The notes under the pieces are model-generated. The model was not told the origin of the DNA, did not search any database, and saw nothing but the letters and a program-made list of their open reading frames with translations. 20,477 bases of DNA from Thermoflexus sp. GTDB lineage: Bacteria > Chloroflexota > Anaerolineae > Thermoflexales > Thermoflexaceae. A program made the position numbers and the translations under genes. The stretch lies in the NCBI RefSeq assembly GCF_034432235.1, contig NZ_DAOUCJ010000033.1:1-20477 (forward strand). The letters are read 5' to 3'. Of this stretch, positions 15,067 to 20,477 are shown one piece after another (within the stretch, counting starts at the first letter, position 1; the number at the start of each line of letters is the position of its first letter).

Positions 15067-15116
15067 AAAAAACCATCGGCGCGGGGGCTCTGGGGGAGCC
15101 GCTCCGCGCCGATGGT
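15067..15116 (-). terminator. Intrinsic terminator of the phe/tyr attenuator
   Basis: On the minus strand ACCATCGGCGCGG (15116-15104) pairs perfectly with CCGCGCCGATGGT (15084-15072), with an inner GGCTC/GAGCC stem, and TTTTT follows at once (15071-15067). It lies between the leader peptide and pheA and ends only 11 bases before the pheA ATG. Confidence 0.9.
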
Positions 15117-15236
15117 GAAAACTACGGGAATTTGGAATAGGACGTCAGGTGGCATACGCGAGCGGCCCCGCCGGACGCGCGGCAAAGTAATAAAAGTAAT
15201 ACCGCCAGTAGGCATGGAGGGCGCTCGCGAAATGCC
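15093..15236 (-). promoter_or_regulatory. Mutually exclusive RNA stems of the attenuator
   Basis: Early stem: GGCAT-TT-CGCGAGCG (15236-15222, leader codons 4-9) pairs with CGCTCGCG-T-ATGCC (15164-15151, codons 28-32). Antiterminator: GGGGCCGCTC (15169-15160) pairs with GAGCGG-CT-CCCC (15104-15093), the base and loop of the terminator. GGGGCCGCTC cannot do both, which gives the classical switch: early stem plus terminator, or antiterminator. Pairings were found by eye without energy calculation. Confidence 0.7.
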
Positions 15237-15246
15237 GGACCTGCAT
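15145..15246 (-). CDS. Phe/Tyr leader peptide of the pheA-aroF-tyrA operon
   Basis: This 33-codon ORF starts with ATG at 15246, 9 bases after AGGGG, and stops with TGA at 15147-15145. Residues 12-21 read AYWRYYFYYF: five Tyr, two Phe and one Trp in nine positions, with a further Phe6 and Tyr31. Such clustering does not occur elsewhere in the window and is the mark of an attenuation leader. Ribosome stalling at codons 13-21, when charged tRNA-Tyr or tRNA-Phe is short, would disturb the early stem and favour the antiterminator. The ORF lies about 30 bases downstream of the predicted transcription start and just before the terminator at 15067-15116. The peptide itself probably has no function. 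Confidence 0.88.
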   Translation of the reverse strand: MQVRHFASALHAYWRYYFYYFAARPAGPLAYAT

Positions 15247-15282
15247 GCTCAGGAACCCCTGTTCCCTCGAGTTTGGTTTCAC

Positions 15283-15310
15283 ATTATACAGACCTGAACG
15301 AATTTGTCAA
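15283..15310 (-). promoter_or_regulatory. Consensus promoter of the pheA-aroF-tyrA operon
   Basis: TTGACA (15310-15305) and TATAAT (15288-15283) are both perfect hexamers, 16 bases apart, on the minus strand. The start should be near 15276, giving a leader of about 220 bases. A strong constitutive promoter fits control by attenuation further down. Confidence 0.85.
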
Positions 15311-15430
15311 GCCCCGGCCGAGGGCTTTTGCCCCCTGCCGGGGGGCTGCGGGGGGGTGTCCCCCCACCTTTTCCTCCGCCTCCTGTCCGAATGGGTAAGA
15401 TCTTCGAAAAGCCCCGAGGGGCTGTTCGAA
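15311..15430. repeat. Cluster of GC-rich hairpins between the kinase and aromatic operons
   Basis: Four inverted repeats follow each other: 15311-15325 (GCCC/GGGC), 15330-15346 (GCCCCC/GGGGGC), 15351-15365 (GGGGGG-TGT-CCCCCC) and 15403-15430 (TTCGAA-A-AGCCCC-GA-GGGGCT-G-TTCGAA). They lie just after the histidine kinase gene and upstream of the next promoter on the same strand, so they probably act as a transcription barrier. None has a U-run on the minus strand. The remainder up to 15533 holds no gene that I can see. Confidence 0.5.
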
Positions 15431-15533
15431 TGAATTCGGCCTCACAGGCCTTCGGCCCATGGCTGGCCTCCGCCGATCCAATCGCGTCGGCGAAGGCCGA
15501 TGCCCAGGGCCCCAGCGCCTCCCACAGCCGATT

Positions 15534-16976
15534 TCACTCGACATCCCGGGCACCTCGAGGGAGAGGAGACGCGCCCCGAATGGTCTCCAAACGCGGGAGC
15601 GTGAAGAAGAAACAGGTGCCTTCTCCGGGCGTGCTCTCCACCCCAATGCGCCCCCCATGGGCTTCGATCAAATGCCTGGCGATCGCCAGGCCCAGGCCCG
15701 ATCCCCCATCGGCACGCGACCGGGACCTCTCGGCCCGATAGAAGCGATCAAAAACATGTGGGAGATCCTCCGGGGCGATCCCGATACCGGTATCCCGCAC
15801 GCTCACCCGCACTCCGTCCCCCAGATCCTGAGCCCTCACCACGATCTGCCCCCCCGAAGGCGTATAACGAACGGCATTGGTCAGCAGGTTCATCAGAACC
15901 TGCCGAATACGGGTTGGATCCGCCAGGATCGGTGGCAGCTCCGCGGGCACCTCGACTTCCAGATGGAGCCCTTTCTCTGCCGCCTGAAGGGCGATGCCAT
16001 CCACCGTCTCCTCGATCAGACGCTTCAGATCCACCATCTCCCGGTCCAGCCGCAATTGCCCCGCCTCCGCCAGGGTCAGCAGGCGCAGATCTTCCACCAG
16101 GCGGGCGAGATGACGCACCTCGTCATGGATCTGAGCGATCTGCTCCAGCTCCAGGGGAAGCACGCCATCGATGAGGGCTTCCAGGTGGCCCTGCAGGATC
16201 CCCAAGGGGGTGCGCAACTCATGGGCGATGTCCGCCAGCATCTGGCGTCGCTGCTGCTCGGCCCGGGCCAGCGCTTCGGCCATCCGGTTAAACGCCTGGG
16301 CGACCTCTCCCAGCTCCCCCGCTTCCTGGGCTGGGATCTGTGCCCTCAGATCTCCGGCGGCGATCCGGCGAGCGGCCTGCTGGAGCGCCCGTAACGGTCG
16401 CACCAGACGGGAGAAAACCAGCGTGCCCGCCCCCAGGGCCAGGACGATCCCCACAAAGGTGCTCCAGCCGATCGCCCATCCCACCCGCCCCAAGAACTGC
16501 GCGGAAGGATCGGACAGGCTTCCAGTGTCCCCAATCACCAACCATCCGACGATCCGGTCTCCTACCCGGATAGGAGCCCCCGCATTCCGAACGGCTTCCG
16601 GCAGAAGAGTGCCCACCCATGTCCCTTCGGAATCCCATCGGACCCGCCCCGCTTCATCCGCCAGGATGAAACGGTGGCCCATCATCCGCCACATTGCAGC
16701 GCCGCCCATCCCCATCGGATGATGCATCGGGCCCATCCCCGGCATCATCGGGCTGGATGGCTCCAGGAAAGACTCCACCCCATCCCATCCCCTGTTCTGG
16801 AGATAGTAATTCGCAAGGGCAGGCGCCAGCGCCTCCGCCCAGCGTCGGTTCCCCTGGGCCACATACACTCCGAATTCGCCCGCGGTCGCCAGGCCGATCA
16901 GGAGAGATGTGGCGAGCAGGCTCAGGATGACTACCCCGGCAAAGGCCAGGCTCAGCTTCACCCATAGACCTCGCAT
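15534..16976 (-). CDS. Sensor histidine kinase with Met/His-rich extracytoplasmic loop
   Basis: This 480-residue membrane kinase pairs with the regulator encoded 36 bases upstream. TM1 is at about 8-31 and TM2 at about 165-188. The sensor loop between them has at residues 77-101 nine Met, three His and several Gly (MMPGMGPMHHPMGM and following), a composition typical of soft-metal binding such as Cu(I) or Ag(I). HAMP follows (about 190-242), then HisKA with phospho-acceptor His252 in DIAHELRTPLG, and HATPase with the N box at Asn367 (LMNLLTNAVRYTP), DTGIGI at 395-400 and GSGLGLAIA at 425-433. The kinase looks intact. ATG at 16976 is used, with only a weak ribosome site. Its metal specificity is inferred from composition and from the Met-rich neighbours. 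Confidence 0.93.
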   Translation of the reverse strand: MRGLWVKLSLAFAGVVILSLLATSLLIGLATAGEFGVYVAQGNRRWAEALAPALANYYLQNRGWDGVESFLEPSSPMMPGMGPMHHPMGMGGAAMWRMMGHRFILADEAGRVRWDSEGTWVGTLLPEAVRNAGAPIRVGDRIVGWLVIGDTGSLSDPSAQFLGRVGWAIGWSTFVGIVLALGAGTLVFSRLVRPLRALQQAARRIAAGDLRAQIPAQEAGELGEVAQAFNRMAEALARAEQQRRQMLADIAHELRTPLGILQGHLEALIDGVLPLELEQIAQIHDEVRHLARLVEDLRLLTLAEAGQLRLDREMVDLKRLIEETVDGIALQAAEKGLHLEVEVPAELPPILADPTRIRQVLMNLLTNAVRYTPSGGQIVVRAQDLGDGVRVSVRDTGIGIAPEDLPHVFDRFYRAERSRSRADGGSGLGLAIARHLIEAHGGRIGVESTPGEGTCFFFTLPRLETIRGASPLPRGARDVE

Positions 16977-17012
16977 CGCGATCCGCCTGGATGAAATCTT
17001 CAGGTTAGCTCC

Positions 17013-17696
17013 TCAATCAGTCTCTTGAAGCTTATATCCCACCCCATAGACCGTCAGCAGATACCGGGGATTCTTCGGATCCGGCTCGATCTTCTGTCGG
17101 AGGTTTTTGATGTGGGCGTCAATGGTCCGCTCATACCCTTCATAGGCGACTCCCTGAACCCGCTCCAGCAACTGCAATCGGGTGAAGACGCGGCCGGGAT
17201 GGCGGGCCATGGTGGCCAGCAGCTCGAATTCCGTTGGCGTCAGGTGCACCTCCCGCTCCCCTACTCGCACCTCCCGCCGCTCCAGATCGATGGTCAGATC
17301 GCCGATCCGGATCACCGCCGGCGGGGCTACCTCCCCCTGGGCCCGGCGCAGGACCGCGCGCACCCGAGCCACAAGCTCCCGGGGGCTGAAGGGCTTGGTG
17401 ATGTAATCATCCGCCCCCAGCTCCAGGCCTACCACGCGATCCTCCTCCTCCACGCGCGCTGTCAGAATGATGATCGGAACCCCGGATTCCCGCCGGATCG
17501 TGCGGCAGACCTCGAACCCATCCATGCCCGGCAACATCAGGTCCAGGACGATGAGATCGGGCTGCTCCCGGCGAAAGGCATGGAGCGCTGAGGGACCATC
17601 CCCCACGGCGATAACCCGGAACCCCGCCTGCTCCAGGTAAGCCCGAACCACCTGACGCATCCGGGGCTCGTCCTCAACCAGTAAAATCGTCTTCAC
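17013..17696 (-). CDS. OmpR/PhoB-family response regulator
   Basis: This 227-residue regulator has a receiver domain (acidic pair around Glu8-Asp9, phospho-acceptor Asp52 in VLDLMLPGMDG, Lys101 in YITKPFSPREL). Residues about 130-225 form a winged-helix DNA-binding domain with LTPTEFELLATMARHPGRVFTR and the C-terminal NPRYLLTVYGVGYKL hairpin. The start is GTG at 17696, directly before KTILLVEDE and after GGGAGGGG at good spacing; the open frame continuing to 18086 runs through the neighbouring gene and is ignored. It lies 36 bases before the histidine kinase gene. OmpR-type dimers bind direct repeats about 11 bp apart, and such repeats stand upstream of this operon at 19180-19220, which suggests autoregulation. 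Confidence 0.95.
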   Translation of the reverse strand: MKTILLVEDEPRMRQVVRAYLEQAGFRVIAVGDGPSALHAFRREQPDLIVLDLMLPGMDGFEVCRTIRRESGVPIIILTARVEEEDRVVGLELGADDYITKPFSPRELVARVRAVLRRAQGEVAPPAVIRIGDLTIDLERREVRVGEREVHLTPTEFELLATMARHPGRVFTRLQLLERVQGVAYEGYERTIDAHIKNLRQKIEPDPKNPRYLLTVYGVGYKLQETD

Positions 17697-17752
17697 CGCT
17701 CCCCTCCCAGGATCGAAGCCGATCCAGTATTTAGCCGCCCATACGGCGACCG

Positions 17753-17783
17753 GAGGGGCTGGCGGCTTCGCCGCCGGCCCCTC
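17753..17783. repeat. Hairpin between the zinc-ribbon gene and the regulator
   Basis: GAGGGGC-T-GGCGGC pairs with GCCGCC-G-GCCCCTC around a TTC loop, about 14 base pairs. On the minus strand it begins 14 bases after the zinc-ribbon stop. No T tract follows. A smaller stem, GGATCG/CGATCC (17710-17725), lies just before the regulator's ribosome site. These could lower expression of the kinase genes relative to the two upstream genes. Confidence 0.5.
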
Positions 17784-17797
17784 ACTCCCACCTATGG

Positions 17798-18184
17798 TCA
17801 GGATGGGCTCCCGGTCAGCGAAGCCCCGCAATAGGGACAGTGCCTCCAGTCCGGCTGGACAGGACGGCCGCACTGGGGGCAGCGGGTGGATGGGGTCACC
17901 GATGCGGAGGGGCCGCCCGAGCGCGTGACTTGCTGCACCAGCCAGATCACGGCGGCGATGCCCAGGCCCAGGAGCAACAGCGGGATCAGCAGGCCCAGCA
18001 GCATCATCAGCACCCCAATCCCCCAGCCCATGCCACCGAACCCCCAGCCCCACCGCCCCATCATCGGGCAGCCCGGGCAGCCCCATCCCCAGCCCCAGGC
18101 GGGGCCGGTCAGGAAACCCAGCACCCCGATGCCCAGCACCAGGATCACAACCCCAACCAGCACCCAGATCCAGTTCCGGCTCAT
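17798..18184 (-). CDS. Small two-TM protein with Gly/Trp/Met-rich loop and C-terminal zinc ribbon
   Basis: I do not recognise a named family for this 128-residue protein. TM1 is at 5-26 and TM2 at about 57-84. The loop between them (27-56) is made almost only of Gly, Trp, Met, Cys and Pro and contains WGCPGCPMMGRWGWG. The C-terminus holds a zinc ribbon: Cys102-x2-Cys105 (CPQCG) and Cys116-x2-Cys119 (CPYCG). The ATG at 18184 follows GGAGGG. It lies 119 bases after the PepSY-like gene and 101 before the regulator, on the same strand. The GCPMMG motif recurs in the upstream neighbour and Met-rich sequence recurs in the kinase sensor, so a shared role in metal binding or presentation is inferred. 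Confidence 0.8.
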   Translation of the reverse strand: MSRNWIWVLVGVVILVLGIGVLGFLTGPAWGWGWGCPGCPMMGRWGWGFGGMGWGIGVLMMLLGLLIPLLLLGLGIAAVIWLVQQVTRSGGPSASVTPSTRCPQCGRPVQPDWRHCPYCGASLTGSPS

Positions 18185-18303
18185 CGTTCCCTCCTTCGAT
18201 CTTAATTGAGAGTTATGCGATCATGCTTCTACACAGGGAGCTCGATGCTCCCTCCCGATCGAAGAGAGCGGCGACCGCTTCATCTACCCGGAAGGAGCCC
18301 CGT

Positions 18304-19125
18304 TTAATGCTCTCCCTCGTGCCCATAGATCATCCGGAGGAAGCTCCCGTGCCAGGTATGTATCCACACCTGGCCTGTCGAGCCATGCACACTGAGCATC
18401 CCGACGATCTGTCCATCCCGGAGGATGTGCAGGGTGTAATAGCCATAAAAAGGATCGGCCTCCTCATCCGCGATGGCCCCGGGCATGGCCTGGTCCAGAT
18501 AAGCCTGAGCCCGCTGGCGCGCCTCCTCCGGGGAAAGCCTCATCTCCCCGGACGAGAAGAACCCGCCACCCATCATGCCCCGTCCCATCATCCCATAGCG
18601 CGCGTTCCACATCATATTGGGCCCGGGCTCAGGGTGAACAGCACCGGTATATCGATCGATCAGAAACTCGAACGCATAACGACCGGTGCTTCGCTCTCGG
18701 GCTTGAGCATAAAAATGATTATCAAACGCCATCACCTCGGCCAGCTCCAGATCCGGGTTCCCATATGCGGCAATGGCTTCCCGGGCAATGCGCACCGCCT
18801 CCTCATCGGAGATCGAGGTGCGAGCCGTTGACCCGATGGGCCCCCAGCTTCCGCCCATCATCGGGCATCCCCCGAAGGGAACGGTGGCCGTCCACGGCCG
18901 GGAAGCCCGAGGTCCTCCACCCCAGCGGCCCATCATCGGGCCCATCCCCCACCGCCCTCCGAGGCCAAATCCGGGGATTGGAACAGTGGAAGGGGTCGGC
19001 GTCCCGGCCGGGTAGGGCGCTCCACGCTCAACAGCGCTGGCGCGAACCATCCCTGCGCCGATCAGCGCGAGGCCGATCAGGCCGGCGAAGAGCCCTGAAC
19101 CGATCCAGATCTTCCAGTGATTCAC
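18304..19125 (-). CDS. Met-rich membrane-anchored protein with two PepSY-like domains
   Basis: This 273-residue protein has a signal anchor at about 6-27. A Gly/Met/Trp-rich segment (53-98) contains GRWGMGPMMGRWGGG and GGCPMMGG. A first PepSY-like unit (104-165: SISDEEAVRIAREAI to FEFLIDRYTGAVH) is followed by a second Met cluster (170-187, including NMMWNARYGMMGRGMMGGG) and a second PepSY-like unit (196-258: RLSPEEARQRAQAYLDQA to GMLSVHGSTGQVWIHTWHG). The PepSY assignment is by pattern, not alignment. The start is GTG at 19125, five bases after AGGAGG. It is the first gene of the operon and is exported, so it may bind periplasmic or surface metal sensed by the kinase; this is inference. Confidence 0.8.
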   Translation of the reverse strand: MNHWKIWIGSGLFAGLIGLALIGAGMVRASAVERGAPYPAGTPTPSTVPIPGFGLGGRWGMGPMMGRWGGGPRASRPWTATVPFGGCPMMGGSWGPIGSTARTSISDEEAVRIAREAIAAYGNPDLELAEVMAFDNHFYAQARERSTGRYAFEFLIDRYTGAVHPEPGPNMMWNARYGMMGRGMMGGGFFSSGEMRLSPEEARQRAQAYLDQAMPGAIADEEADPFYGYYTLHILRDGQIVGMLSVHGSTGQVWIHTWHGSFLRMIYGHEGEH

Positions 19126-19179
19126 CGCGACCTCCTGTTCTCAGGCTTCGTTTCCCTATCCCATGCTGCCAGGAGCTTT

Positions 19180-19220
19180 TGAAGATCCTGTGAAGATCTC
19201 GGAGAGAAATCCTGAAGGTC
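19180..19220 (-). promoter_or_regulatory. Phased direct repeats, likely response-regulator operator
   Basis: On the plus strand TGAAGATC occurs at 19180-19187 and again at 19191-19198, exactly 11 bases on, and TGAAGGTC at 19213-19220, a further 22 bases on. One-helical-turn direct repeats are the binding pattern of OmpR/PhoB-type regulators. They lie 55-95 bases before the GTG of the Met-rich gene, where an activator would replace a -35 box; only a weak -10-like ATAGGG can be seen on the minus strand. Confidence 0.6.
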
Positions 19221-19447
19221 CTGGGATTCCCATGAGTGCCAATGGGGAAAGCCAGCATTCCACGACATTCTTCACATCAAAATCTTGCCAGAGATCACTG
19301 GAGTATTTGACCAGCTTCTCTATAGTGGAAAAAATGGGGCCCGCCGCGGATCTGGTGGGAACACTTAGGCTGGACGGGCTATCGAGCGCGATGTGCCTAT
19401 TCGCCCAGGGAATAGGGGGAGATCAGGGTATAGGGAAGAACCCCTGG
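19221..19447. other. Stretch without a recognisable gene, before the CBS remnant
   Basis: A plus-strand open frame crosses this stretch (19163-19648) but has no family features before the CBS piece and no ribosome site. It may hold the eroded first half of that gene. I see no RNA gene or repeat. Confidence 0.4.
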
Positions 19448-19740
19448 GTTGGCCCCGGTAGTAAGGGAGGGCAACGGGTGGGGATCATTACGGACCGGGA
19501 TCAGTGTTTCGCCATGAATTCCCTCAGGCGCTCCATGAGCGCCGTTCCGACCAGCTCCTCCCGGAACATGGGCCGGGGCGAGCCTGCATGGCGCCGGATT
19601 TCACCACCGTATCTCCAGATACCCCCATGCCGGAGGTCGTTCGCCTAATACGGGATCAGAAATTCGGGGGGCGCCCGGGCTCGAGGAAAGGCAGTTGATG
19701 GGGATCATCAAGAGACCACACCGGATGGATTTTATCTTCT
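19448..19740 (+). pseudogene. Decayed CBS-domain protein gene
   Basis: Pieces of an AcuB-like CBS pair occur in order but in three frames. GQRVGIITDRDQCFAMNS is in one frame up to about 19520. QALHERRSDQLLPEH and then CMAPDFTTVSPDTPMPEVV, ending RLIRDQKFGG, are in the next frame to about 19670. PGLEERQLMGII follows in the third. The first shift fits loss of one base at a CCC run near 19521. The second falls in a run of six G at 19666-19671, so a sequencing error there cannot be excluded. No clear first CBS domain or start codon remains upstream. The parent protein would bind adenine nucleotides; this copy is unlikely to work. Confidence 0.55.
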
Positions 19741-19946
19741 GCGCCACCTCGCGGAGCACGGGGTTGACGCAGCCCGCTGAACGCAAATCCGGCGAGACGG
19801 AAATCGGCATGGGCTTTCCGTTCACCCTTAGGAGCGTTCATGGCCGGGAGGATGGAGCCCATCACCTGGCCGATCGCCCCATCCCCCCGGCCTCTTTTCC
19901 TGTCCCCGGTGGAACCCGATCCGAACCGCTTACAGAGCGCGTGCGC
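19741..19946. other. Stretch without a recognisable gene, after the CBS remnant
   Basis: Short open frames on both strands lack ribosome sites and family features. It lies between the CBS remnant and the stop codon of the minus-strand coiled-coil gene. No U-run terminator for either side is evident. Confidence 0.4.
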
Positions 19947-20477
19947 TTACTCCTCGATCTGGAGCTCCTCAGGTTCTCCATAAAGTTCCCATCCCCACCG
20001 GCGAGCGATCGCATCTGCACCGGGCTCATACCAGGGGGTGATCAGTATCCTCCGGTCCACTTTCCGGCCGGTCTGTTGCTCATAGAATTTCACCTTCCGC
20101 TCCATTGTGGGAAGCATTTCCCGGCTCACCGATGTCCGCAACTCCACAATGATGATTTTTCCATCCCGGATGATCACATCCAGCTCGACATCGGAAGGGG
20201 CGTCGAACACCATCCCACTGGCATCAAAGGCCACCCACCGTTCGACATCGAAGCCGGTTGCCTCCAGCACAGCGCGCATTCCCTCCCGCCAGGCCCTCTC
20301 GCTGCGCAGCCCCCAGCGCGCTCCGAAGGCCGTCAGGCGGCGCATCAGTCGTTCCTCCATCCGAACCATGCGCGCCTCCAGGCGGCCCACCCGTTCCGCC
20401 AGCTGCGCCATCGCCTCCTCCAGACGGCCCACCCGCTCCGCCAGCTGCGCCATCGCCTCCTCCAGACGGCCCACCCG
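19947..20477 (-). CDS. Coiled-coil protein with C-terminal PD-(D/E)XK nuclease-like domain (DUF3782-like), start outside the window
   Basis: The 176 visible residues begin inside a coiled coil of 14-residue repeats (RVGRLEEAMAQLAE, twice, then a diverged copy) and continue upstream of the window. From about residue 50 a domain follows that resembles the DUF3782-type PD-(D/E)XK fold: WREGMRAVLEATGFDVERW, then SDVELDVIIRDGKIIIVELR. The acidic residues Asp96/Asp100 and Glu112 are present, but the usual lysine of the E-x-K motif is Arg114. Proteins of this kind are common in thermophilic bacteria, often in many copies, with unknown function. The ORF reads in from 20477 with no start in view; the GTG at 20474 is an internal repeat codon. 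No partner gene is visible. Confidence 0.75.
   Translation of the reverse strand, partial: RVGRLEEAMAQLAERVGRLEEAMAQLAERVGRLEARMVRMEERLMRRLTAFGARWGLRSERAWREGMRAVLEATGFDVERWVAFDASGMVFDAPSDVELDVIIRDGKIIIVELRTSVSREMLPTMERKVKFYEQQTGRKVDRRILITPWYEPGADAIARRWGWELYGEPEELQIEE
20392..20475 (-). repeat. 42-bp tandem repeat in the coiled-coil region
   Basis: Two 42-bp units (20392-20433 and 20434-20475) differ at one base and encode 14 residues each, two heptads. The array runs past the window edge, and a diverged copy lies at about 20350-20391. Near-identity at DNA level suggests recent expansion. Confidence 0.85.

Noticed and set aside
15055..15276. T-box riboswitch for the pheA leader
   Set aside because: The conserved T-box antiterminator sequence and specifier-loop pattern are not seen, while a leader peptide rich in Tyr/Phe codons explains the region.
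15311..15430. CRISPR or phage attachment site in the hairpin cluster
   Set aside because: There are no regular spacers or repeated units, no tRNA and no integrase gene nearby.
15304..15741. Plus-strand open frames between the aromatic and kinase operons
   Set aside because: Their composition is Pro/Gly/Arg-rich noise, and they overlap hairpins and the C-terminus of the kinase gene.
19699..19900. Transposase remnant downstream of the CBS pieces
   Set aside because: A short stretch vaguely resembles transposase text in one frame, but there are no terminal repeats, no motif and no target duplication.

Overview
The window reads as chromosomal DNA of a GC-rich, probably thermophilic Chloroflexota-like bacterium. 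This is inferred from the stand-alone B12-mutase large subunit of the Chloroflexus/archaeal type, the coding style and the GC-rich intergenic hairpins; there is no rRNA in the window to prove it. Nearly every base is used. The layout is a series of short operons, several with readable promoters and RNA control elements.

Positions 1-4325 (minus strand): a catabolic operon behind a near-consensus promoter and two CRP-like dyads in an AT-rich island. Gene order is MIP18/DUF59-family protein, amidohydrolase, zinc alcohol dehydrogenase, FAD subunit and [2Fe-2S] subunit (cut by the window edge) of a molybdenum hydroxylase. As I recall, the first three families accompany soluble diiron propane-type monooxygenases, but no monooxygenase is visible. 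Base composition is lower in GC than in the following genes.

Positions 4643-8566 (plus strand): a nitroreductase; an acyl-CoA mutase large subunit whose two specificity positions (Phe89, Gln207) match isobutyryl-CoA mutase rather than methylmalonyl-CoA mutase; and an unrecognised membrane-anchored HExxH metalloprotease candidate.

Positions 8662-11819 (plus strand): a thiamine thiazole operon made of promoter, TPP riboswitch, thiO, thiS, a strong hairpin, thiG and a ThiE/TenI-family gene lacking the usual Mg-binding aspartates.

Positions 11840-15310 (minus strand): the Phe/Tyr branch, pheA-aroF-tyrA. PheA is an unusual fusion of an AroH-class chorismate mutase with prephenate dehydratase and ACT domains. 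The operon is preceded by a textbook attenuator: a perfect-hexamer promoter, a 33-residue leader peptide with a Tyr/Phe/Trp run, mutually exclusive stems, and an intrinsic terminator ending 11 bases before pheA. I regard this as the best finding.

Positions 15534-19220 (minus strand): a probable metal (copper-like) sensing operon. It encodes a Met-rich PepSY-like anchored protein, a two-TM zinc-ribbon protein sharing the same Gly-Cys-Pro-Met-Met-Gly motif, an OmpR-type regulator and a histidine kinase with a Met/His-rich sensor loop. 11-bp-phased direct repeats upstream look like the regulator's own operator.

Positions 19221-20477: a decayed CBS-domain gene, a stretch with nothing recognisable, and the 3' part of a coiled-coil plus PD-(D/E)XK-like protein with 42-bp tandem repeats.
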